A DNA stretch of 64,000 bases. It comes from Anas platyrhynchos. Lineage: Eukaryota > Chordata > Aves > Anseriformes > Anatidae. The DNA lies in the NCBI RefSeq assembly GCF_047663525.1, contig NC_092612.1:2513501-2577500 (forward strand). Reading direction: 5' to 3'. Every line of letters starts with the position of its first letter. Position 1 is the stretch's first letter. Shown here piece after piece: positions 56,673 to 64,000 of the stretch. The translations under genes and the position numbers were made by a program. The notes beneath the pieces are model-generated. The model worked only from the letters and a program-made list of their open reading frames with translations. It was not told the DNA's origin and made no database searches.

Positions 56673-56975
56673 ATGTGCTCCCGCCAGGAGAAGGACCAGT
56701 GCCACAAGCAGGAGCGCTACATCCGACAGAGCAGCGGCGGCTGCCACAGCTCCGGTGGTGGCTGTCACAGCTCCGGCGGTGGTGGCTGTCACAGCTCTGG
56801 TGGCGGTGGCTGTCACAGCTCCGGTGGTGGCGGCGGTTGTCACAGCTCCGGTGGCGGTGGATGTCACAGCTCCGGTGGTGGTGGATGTCACAGCTCTGGA
56901 GGCTCCTGCTGCCACGGGAAGCCGCAGGTGGTGTGCCAGCAGCAGCAGCAGCAGCAGGTGCAGAAGATGAAGTGA
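56673..56975 (+). CDS. EDCH-like: EDCH-like protein 2: CHSSGGGG repeats (100 aa)
   Basis: The head MCSRQEKDQCHKQERYIRQSS is followed by seven CHSS units separated by 3-5 Gly (residues about 22-80), then CCHGKPQVV, a run of seven Gln from CAG codons, and VQKMK. The Cys-His motif composition fits EDCH-type EDC proteins. Poly-Gln next to Lys fits transglutaminase substrate behaviour (inference). Start and splice: the acceptor is CTCCCACAG (56645-56653) and the ATG is 20 nt into exon 2; upstream in-frame codons from 56601 are intronic. The poly(A) signal is at 57189-57194. Exon 2 and 3' UTR are near-identical to the gene at 60541. Confidence 0.87.
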   Translation: MCSRQEKDQCHKQERYIRQSSGGCHSSGGGCHSSGGGGCHSSGGGGCHSSGGGGGCHSSGGGGCHSSGGGGCHSSGGSCCHGKPQVVCQQQQQQQVQKMK

Positions 56976-57188
56976 TGGGGCGTCCCGTGCGGCCCCGCTG
57001 CGGCAGCAGAGCCCACGCATGGACCAGCTCCGTGCGGCCTCCCCGAAGCTCTGCACGCCCCGGGGCACCCGGCTGCAGCCCCCCTGCTCTGCCCCCCAAC
57101 TGCAGCTGCCTGGGATGGGCATCGCTCCTGCTTCCCTGCTGCCTGAGCCACCAGGCTGTGCCTTGGCCCCAGGAGGTGCCAGCAACCC

Positions 57189-57194
57189 AATAAA
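57189..57194 (+). other. Poly(A) signal of EDCH-like gene 2
   Basis: AATAAA, 214 nt after the stop, the same distance as in the sister gene. Confidence 0.75.
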
Positions 57195-60035
57195 GCATCA
57201 CATTTCTCACATCTCTCTTGTCTCAGTGTTTCCTTAAGCTCCTGATCCTTATTTTCCATGCACGCTATAGGAATGCAACTGGGGTTTGGTGGGACATAGT
57301 GTCCATACAGTTATTAACTCATCACGTATCTTAACCAGGGGATGTCACCCCTGAGGACATGCCCAGCCCTTTATCCCATGTGTACAAGGAGACCGCTTGG
57401 TGTTGCCTCCCAGGGAGAACTGTACTGCAGGAATGAAACAGTACAGCGTGTATAAGAACCAAATTAATTCACTGAAGACTTTGCCCTGTGTCTTTCCTGA
57501 AGCTTGTTGTGCGTGTGCCAATGTCAGATGAGATCAGCAGATACCTGCCTCTGTGGGATGTGCCACAGGATGCAAAGAATCCCCCTTCCAGGAAGAGAGC
57601 AGGCACTGAGAGAAGCCAAATGCATCTCTCTCTGCACCCAGGACCTGGCAGAGATGCTACAGGCAGGCAGGGGCCAGCCAGGGGAGAGCTTTTGCAGCTG
57701 GGAGCTGCAAGCAGCCTGGCCCAGATGTCTTCCAGCGCTGTGCAAAGGCTGACCAAGGAGCTGGGGGTGCACCATACCCCACTGCCAGCCCAGCTCATCC
57801 AGGAACAGCAGCAATGCCCTAGAACCCCGAGAAAACCCTAGGAGTGATGGCTAGCTATATGCTTTGATGGTCTTTTCCTTTGCCTCTCTGCTTTTTGTCT
57901 GTTTAAAGGTTTTAAAGTCTTTTTTTTTTCTTTTTTTTTTCTTTTTGCCCTGTAATTGTAATTTAAAAAAAAAGACAGAGGCTTCTATGCCCCCATTCTA
58001 ATGTGCTTTCTGTCTTTAACTGAAAGTTGAATTAACTATCCTGAGAGGGTGGGCATGCAAGGAAAGCACCAACTGTTATGAAACATGGTACACAGTTAAA
58101 CTGAAAATCCTCACGCGTCTTTCCCCATTGAATGAATGAGATCACCACCCAAAAAGCACTAAACTTTCCTGCACAGAATATCACCCATGACCTGGGAAAG
58201 GCAAGCCTGCTCCTAATACCCTCTGGAAAAGACAAAGAACAATTGCATCAAGCAGTGCAAAGACTCCTTGCACAGAAATGCATTTGTCCTCAAGACCTTA
58301 GTCATGGTTTGCTGCTTGGGGTGGTAGGAGGGATGCACACAAGCCCCCCGGACATGGGGCTCAGCCCAGTCCATGCATGCAGGCACTTGCTCTAACAGCC
58401 GCACGGGTTTTGCCTGTAGCGCACTCAGCTCTAAGTGGGAGCCTGCCCAGCTCACCTGCTAATTACAATCTCAGCCACCGGTTTCTATGTGAATTTTTAT
58501 GACACCAGTGGCAGCCAGCACAGTAAACACCAGCTGCATTTCGTGCTTGGCAAGGCTGCAGGAGAGCTTTGCATCCCTCCCACCTGCGGACCCCTCAGAT
58601 AAGAAGAGGCAGGCTCCATGGCAGGGCAGGAGGCACAAGGTGCAGAGCTCAGCCACCCAAAATATCAGACTTGAGCAGCTCACACCCTATAGAGCCCTGC
58701 TGCCCCATTTGGAGGCTTCATCCTGTTGTCACCATGCTGCTCCAGCAGGGCCATGTGCAGGACACAAGGACCACCAGCAGGCATTTGTGTGAAGGCAGAC
58801 GGGAGCCACCCAACAGTTCCCAGGAGGAGCAGGAAGGAGTTAATTTTTGGTGCCACTAACGGTGTGGAATGCAATGAAATAGGAGCAGCGGGTGTGTTTG
58901 TTTTTGGGGAAGGACATCAGCTTTCAGCACAAGCACTCCAAGCCCTGGTGCCTCTTCCCCACTGCAGCTTTTCTCTGGGGCAGCAAGGGGAACCTCGGTG
59001 CCTCTTCGTGTGGTTCCCATCGTTGTCTCCTGGGCCTCGGGCTTTTTCTTGGGTTCATCCTGTAAACAAGGAGCTGCCTGTAGCCTTTACAGTGACACTT
59101 TGGGGTGATGAAGGGCCTTTCGGCCAGGACAAGACATGCAGAAGGGCCATCTGAAGACCTCCACCTTTGTGCCAGAAGACAGAACAATGAGGCACGCAAC
59201 ACCGGATAAGTCTTTACATTTCTCAGTATTTCCCAACCCTGTCATTAAGATGATGGAAATAGTCTTTGTCAATAAAGTATTCAAGGACTGTGCTTTCAGA
59301 TGCCTGTACATGAACCTGTGATTACACAGCAGGGCTCGCAAGGCTTTCAATGGGCCCCAAGAGCATCTTCTGGCTGCTCAGGTGCCTTTTGGGGAAAATT
59401 CCCACCCTTTAGATCACGGAGGAAACCTAGAAAGTCCCTGACAAAGACCTGAGACACCTCTCTAGAGGAAGCCCGGGGGGATTGAGGAAGAAATAGAACT
59501 TAAGGAAGAAAATTTTCATCATGAGGGCAGTGAGACCCTGGACCAGGATGCCCAGAGAAGTCATGGACGCCCCCATCATTGGACATATCCCAAGTTGGGT
59601 TGGTCGGGGCTTTGGGCAACCTGTCCAGGTGAAAGATGGCCCTGCCTGCAGCACGGGCTTGGTGTCAATATTCTTTAAGGGTCCCTTCCAACCCAAACCA
59701 TCCCAAGATTCTGTGACTTTGTCCTAGCTACACCCATGGCTTTTTTTGGCTCAAGCACCTAATGGAGAAGAGTGAGAAACTCCACTCTCCTTTGTGCGTG
59801 GATTATTTCTGGGTTTATCCATTGGCAGCTCAATAGCAGGGATTAGACTCCAAAAGCAGAGCCTCATGGGATGGGGCTATAATTATGCCTGGATTTGGTT
59901 TAACAAAACAAACCCCAAACAGACAAGACTTTGGAAACCCAGGCACCCACGGGTTTCCCTATTAAGAGCAGGTGAGGCTGCCAATTAGATACTTATGTGG
60001 CACAGGAAACAGATAAAAAAGGAATGATAGCCATC
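57195..60035. other. Intergenic, no gene recognised
   Basis: T-rich tract at about 57918-57945 and CR1 at 59485-59722. I see no EDC exon. Confidence 0.5.
59485..59722 (+). mobile_element. CR1 LINE 3' end
   Basis: GAGGGCAGTGAGACCCTGGACC, then TCCCTTCCAACCCAAACC and CAAGATTCTGTGACT mark a plus-strand CR1 3' end. Confidence 0.8.
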
Positions 60036-60040
60036 TCTAA

Positions 60041-60216
60041 TGAGTCAGGTGAGCGATGTAAACAGAGGGTGGTTTGGTGGGGATTGGGTATTAAATTAAT
60101 GGATCGCTGTGACAGAGAGCTGTCTCATTTCCGGGGAAAGGGATCTGAGATCTCTATAAAACTGCCCCTGCCCCGGAGATCTTCATTTCCTCCTTTTGCC
60201 TTCTTCTCAAGCTCAG
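60041..60216 (+). promoter_or_regulatory. Core promoter and non-coding exon 1 of EDCH-like gene 3
   Basis: AP-1 TGAGTCA (60041-60047) is 114 bp upstream of TATAAAA (60155-60161). TGTCTCATTTCC is at 60121-60132. Exon 1 ends at 60216 before GTAAGT. The intron runs 60217-60521 (305 bp). Confidence 0.78.
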
Positions 60217-60540
60217 GTAAGTCTGGCAACATGGGTTTTCCTTCTCCAGGACAGCGTCTTCCAGAAAGGGATGCAGAGGATGGGTTTAATGCAAACTCCA
60301 CTGCTGGGGACTCGGGGATGCTCCAGGGTGGTGGCACCTCCATGGTGCCATCCTGATGGCATCCTCCATGGGAGGATGCAGGGCACTGGTCCGGAACCAG
60401 AGCTTTCCTGGGAGGTCAGGGGTGCCAGGGGTGGGATGGCAACCAGGGTGGGCATGGGGACCAACAGGGCAATGGGGGCAGTGGGACTCGTAGCAGCTCT
60501 GACAGCCCGTCTCTCCCACAGGCCACCCCAGCACACAAGG

Positions 60541-60876
60541 ATGTGCTCCCGCCAGGAGAAGGACCAGTGCCACAAGCAGGAGCGCTACATCCGACAGAGC
60601 AGCGGTGGCTGCCACAGCTCCGGCGGTGGTGGCTGTCACAGCTCCGGCGGTGGTGGTGGCTGTCACAGCTCTGGTGGCGGTGGCGGTTGCCACAGCAGTG
60701 GCGGTGGTGGTGGCTGTCACAGCTCCGGCGGTGGCGGCGGCTGTCACAGCTCCGGTGGCGGTGGATGTCACAGCTCCGGTGGCTCCAGCTGCCACGGGAA
60801 GCCACAGGTGGTGTACCACCAGCAGCAGCAGCAGCAGCAGCAGGTCCACCAGCTGCCCTCACAGAAGATGAAGTGA
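60541..60876 (+). CDS. EDCH-like: EDCH-like protein 3: CHSSGGGGG repeats (111 aa)
   Basis: The head is identical to its sister at 56673 (MCSRQEKDQCHKQERYIRQ). Seven CHSS units follow, with longer Gly spacers (mostly five), then SCHGKPQVVYH, eight Gln, and VHQLPSQKMK. The length difference from the sister (11 aa) comes from Gly codons, one Gln and a VHQLPS insertion near the end. The start is the MCSRQ Met at 60541, 19 nt after acceptor CCACAG (60516-60521); the open frame from 60196 crosses the intron and is not used. The poly(A) signal is at 61090-61095. The role is inferred as for the sister gene. Confidence 0.87.
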   Translation: MCSRQEKDQCHKQERYIRQSSGGCHSSGGGGCHSSGGGGGCHSSGGGGGCHSSGGGGGCHSSGGGGGCHSSGGGGCHSSGGSSCHGKPQVVYHQQQQQQQQVHQLPSQKMK

Positions 60877-61089
60877 TGGGGCGTCCCGTGCAGCCCCGCT
60901 GCGGCAGCAGAGCCCATGCATGGACCAGCTCCATGCGGCCTCCCCGAAGCTCTGCACGCCCCGGGGCATCCATCTGCAGCCCCCCTGCTCTGCCCCCCAG
61001 CTGCAGCTGCCTGGGATGGGCATCGCTCCTGCTTCCCTGCCGCCTGAGCCACCAGGCTGTGCCTTGGCCCCAGGAGGTGCCAGCAACCC

Positions 61090-61095
61090 AATAAA
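61090..61095 (+). other. Poly(A) signal of EDCH-like gene 3
   Basis: AATAAA, 214 nt after the stop. Confidence 0.75.
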
Positions 61096-62755
61096 GCATC
61101 ACATTTCTCACATCTCTCTCGTCTCAGTGTTTTCTTAAGCTCCTTGTCCTTATTTTTCATTCATGCTCATTCCATATATGCCTCTCTCGCTTTCAACCCT
61201 TGTGATACTCTGACCAGACCTGGTATGGATCATCCCTGGATACTCATCCCTGCTCTCCTCCACCAACTGGGTCCCAGGTGATGGAGAAAACCCCAAAACC
61301 TCTCCACATCCTGCAGGAATGCCCAGCCCTGGATTCCCCCAGTGCCCCCACATCCCCGGGTCTTTGCACTCTTTTCCCACCCCCATGGGGCTTCCCAACC
61401 TCGACAGCTTTTTAGATGCTGCCCTGAGCTGGTGATCACCGGCTGGCACACAGCAATCAGGCAGGTTTTGTGTTGTACAGGTTTTATTGCTTTTTTTTTA
61501 ATGGTCTCACAATATTTATATAAGAAAGACAAAAATAAGCCCAAAACCCTTTTAGATATTTACAATACAGTCAAGGCAGCTGATGTAGCAACTCATTCGG
61601 ACTGAAGGACTGGATCCTGCTCGCATCAGCTTGAGGGAAATATATCACTGCAGCAAACATCCATCCTCGTGGTTAAGTGACCATGAAGTGAATCCTTATC
61701 TCTGACTTTGCTCTCTGGCTTTCCAAAACTTATAGGTGAGGACAGGAATATTACACACCTGACAGCTATCTGCAATATTTTTTTCCACTGGAGTTTGGGG
61801 TTTCCAGCATCCCCTCCTTGCTATTAAAGCAGCTTTGTTTTATTGGTTTCTGTATCAGGAGCAAAGCCTTAATCAAGAATGGATGAGGAAAGGAGCCCCA
61901 TTCCTCATCCTCTGATCACTCACTGTCAGCTGCATTTCTTTGTGCATCTCTCTGCTTTTTACACAAAAACATGGGTAAAAGTTTTCCTAAACTTAAAAAA
62001 TAAAACTAATAAAAAAGAAGTCTGGGATTCCCTTTTTTTTCAATGGAAAAGGAAGACAACACACTGGCTGAGCTGTATTTACGGGACCAAAACATCTCCG
62101 AAGTGCTGAGGTGTGTTTCTGGCTCCCTCAAACCCGTGGGAATTTTGTTGTTGACTTCAAATCAGCCAGAGATGAACTCCCAACCACAGACCTTTAATTT
62201 TCCCCAAATAATTTTCTCTCTTTATTCATTATTACTGGACAGCCTGAGTCAACTAATTGCATAATTCATTCCAGCCCTTCTGAGTAGCGATTTTTCACTT
62301 TCTACCCATTAAAACCAAAGGAGCTGGCAGAGGACAGTGTTCATACATCAGCCCTGGTTTTGCTGCTGCATTTATGTGAAGAAAACAGCAAATCTGTCCC
62401 CGTACCCCCAGATCTTCAAGCTGCATTTGCAAAGCACCCCAAAGAGACGCCCATGGAGCATTGGGACAAAAGAAATAGGAAACCCAGGGTTATTTTCGCC
62501 TCATGGAGGTAATACATGGAGTGGGGCACCGTCCTCACATCCCCCCCGCCGTGTGATCACACCATGGTCTGTCCTTCACCCACAGGGGAATTCGAGGATC
62601 CTGCAGGAGAGGGGAGAAAACACCATGGGGCAGCTGCCCCCAAGCATCCCAAAGCCCCATTAAAAGCTGTCAGCCCCCCCAAATGCCATCTCCCTGCCAG
62701 CTGCCCTGGGCAGCTGCAATGCTTTGCATGGAGTTTGCACCCAATTAGCACTGTG
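61096..62755. other. Convergent intergenic region, no gene recognised
   Basis: Lies between the 3' ends of EDCH-like gene 3 (plus) and EDKM (minus). An (ATCCC)n run follows at about 62826-62848, in the presumed EDKM 3' UTR. Nothing else recognised. Confidence 0.5.
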
Positions 62756-62759
62756 TGAA

Positions 62760-62765
62760 TTTATT
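62760..62765 (-). other. EDKM: Candidate poly(A) signal of EDKM
   Basis: AATAAA on the minus strand (TTTATT on plus), 257 nt after the EDKM stop, a distance like the other genes. Another minus-strand hexamer lies near 61485. Confidence 0.5.
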
Positions 62766-63021
62766 GGAGCTATTAAAGCTGATTAAACACTCCCTATGGG
62801 AGCTGGAGCACGGCTCCTTGCTCTATCCTATCCCATCCCATCCCATCCTCCCCAGTGGGTTGTGTTTGATGGGCAAAGCAGACATGGGGCACCTTGGAGT
62901 GATGCCAGTCCTCAGGACGGACCTGTCCCTGCAGGTTAAGGCAATGCAAATGCCATTTGGGATCATCAGGTACTTACTGCCCCCCCTTACCTCCTCATCT
63001 CCGTGCCCCAGGAGCAGCCCC

Positions 63022-63717
63022 TCAGTACACGCAGGCTTTGGCAGAGCGCCTCTCCTTCTTGTTCATGGGCTCAGTGTCCGAATCTGGTGGGCTGCTGATG
63101 TAGTGGTACTTGCTGGTGGCAGACCTCTGGGAGGAAAGGAGACCCTCAGAGCGTCCCCAGGGGGCATCGAGGGCTGCTCCCCTCATTGCGAGGGCAATGC
63201 AGTGCAAAGGGCGGTCACAGCAGAGGTTGCACAAGGTCTGGAGCTAACATTTCACAGCGTGGGGGAAATACCTGGCTGGTGTTTCGGGAAGGAACAGCAG
63301 GGACACAGCATCCTGGGAACCAGGCACCCCTTCCTTGCCCTCCCCGTCCCAGGAGGATGGGGACAGCAGAAGATTCATGGGGGCTTTGTTGCCTTGCAAT
63401 ACAACCCCGAGGAAAACACCCGTGACACTAAACCCCAGGAAAATCAATGACCAGAGAAATCCAGCTGTAATCCTGGATGTGGTGTGGGTGTTGCACGAGC
63501 CCTCATCACCCCCTGGCCACCCTCAAATGTCACCCCAGCATCTTTCCCACTCATCGCTGCACCCTCGAGCCCATGCAGTTACCTTCACAGGAGCAAACTC
63601 CTGCTGGATCAGCTTCTTGAACTCACTCCTGCTGAAGGACTCAGACTTCTTCCCCTTCCTGGTATTTCCATTGTAGCTGTCCATCATGTCAGTGATGGCT
63701 TTGATCAGCCTGGACAT
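63022..63717 (-). CDS. EDKM: EDKM: S100-like protein with KKLIQQ motif (79 aa, two coding exons)
   Basis: Coding exon 1 (63717-63583) encodes 45 residues: MSRLIKAITDMMDSYN, then SESFSRSEFKKLIQQEFAPVK. This is the first half of an S100 EF-hand fold, with the KKLIQQ motif that names EDKM. Donor GTAACT follows at 63582. Coding exon 2 (63126-63022, acceptor TCCTCCCAG) is in phase 0 and gives RSATSKYHYISSPPD...KKERRSAKACVY, then TGA. The second EF-hand that an S100 protein would have is missing. The start is ATG 63717, preceded by a likely acceptor GGCAG (63731-63727); a further upstream in-frame ATG at 63765 is probably intronic. It is the only gene on the minus strand. Unlike its neighbours its coding region is split, as in S100 and S100-fused genes. 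Function unknown; calcium binding is doubtful. Confidence 0.82.
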
Positions 63718-63731
63718 GTTGGAAGGATGCT

Positions 63732-64000
63732 GCCAGTCCTCATGAGGAGAAAAGCATGAGGACACAGTTAGGTGACTTTATCTGCAGGAAAACCCCTGCC
63801 TTCCCTTCCAAAAACTCAAAACTCAAAATGAAACATCCCTTGGCAGCTGGGCTGCCCCTCTCCCTGGCTGCTCTCAGGACTTTCACCTTAATTCACTTTG
63901 ATTCTTCCCTTTCCCACTTCCTTAAATTCAAAGGAGCTGCATCCCCACAGCCACCCCAGGCACTTGTTGGGAGGAATGAATCAGCTCCTGAAGCTGCGCT
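63732..64000 (-). other. EDKM: Probable 5' intron of EDKM
   Basis: The acceptor-like GGCAG at 63731-63727 implies that the sequence to its right is intron and that a non-coding first exon lies beyond the window. No exon recognised here. Confidence 0.4.

Noticed and set aside
57488-57841. 117-aa open frame starting near MSDEISRYLPLW
   Set aside because: No TATA, splice context or EDC composition, and overlapping frames of similar length on both strands indicate chance.

Overview
The window is vertebrate nuclear DNA and almost certainly avian. The evidence is many CR1 LINE 3' ends carrying the ATTCTRTGAT-type tail, a solo LTR present twice at paralogous sites, and a dense cluster of small cysteine-, glycine-, proline- and glutamine-rich genes. 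Each of these genes has a TATA box, a short non-coding exon 1, one intron of about 0.13-0.6 kb, and a single exon holding the whole coding region. That architecture defines the 'simple' genes of the epidermal differentiation complex (EDC), which encode cornified-envelope and feather/scale structural proteins. Two gene products carry diagnostic signatures from the published bird/reptile EDC nomenclature: EDWM (WYDP motif) and EDKM (KKLIQQ motif). The CCDPCQ-repeat gene fits EDCRP, and three CH-repeat genes fit the EDCH type. I cannot name the species.

Layout. Positions 1-85 are the 3' end of a Q-rich EDC gene. From 4.1 to 27.4 kb lies a tandem array of seven paralogues (called A-G here; ATGs at 4893, 7982, 11826, 16050, 19597, 23578, 26804) encoding 92-106 aa proteins with an N-terminal CH-repeat block and a C-terminal CPPVQxY block. 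The spacers are long direct repeats marked by a CR1 insertion (two copies), a 733-bp solo LTR (two copies) and a duplicated 3' UTR block. From 31 to 41.7 kb are EDCRP and two small near-identical Cys-rich genes (68 and 69 aa). At 44 kb is a 206 aa Pro/Cys-rich gene, at 47 kb EDWM, and at 52, 56 and 60 kb the three EDCH-like CH-repeat genes. At 63 kb, on the opposite strand, is EDKM, a truncated S100-like protein convergent with the rest.

How they fit together. All the plus-strand proteins are low-complexity polypeptides with Cys for disulfide cross-linking and Gln/Lys for transglutaminase cross-linking; this role is inferred from the family. The promoters share recurrent elements: an AP-1-type site about 114-132 bp upstream of TATA in nine of the fifteen promoters seen, a CTCATTTCC-like element about 20-30 bp upstream of TATA in most, and a TTGCCAAGAGA element in three. 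The 3' UTRs of EDCRP, the two small Cys-rich genes and EDWM are also related, which ties four dissimilar proteins to one ancestral gene. The most informative content is the recent, mosaic birth of the seven-gene array and this shared regulatory code. The space between genes is otherwise CR1 debris and sequence in which I recognise nothing.
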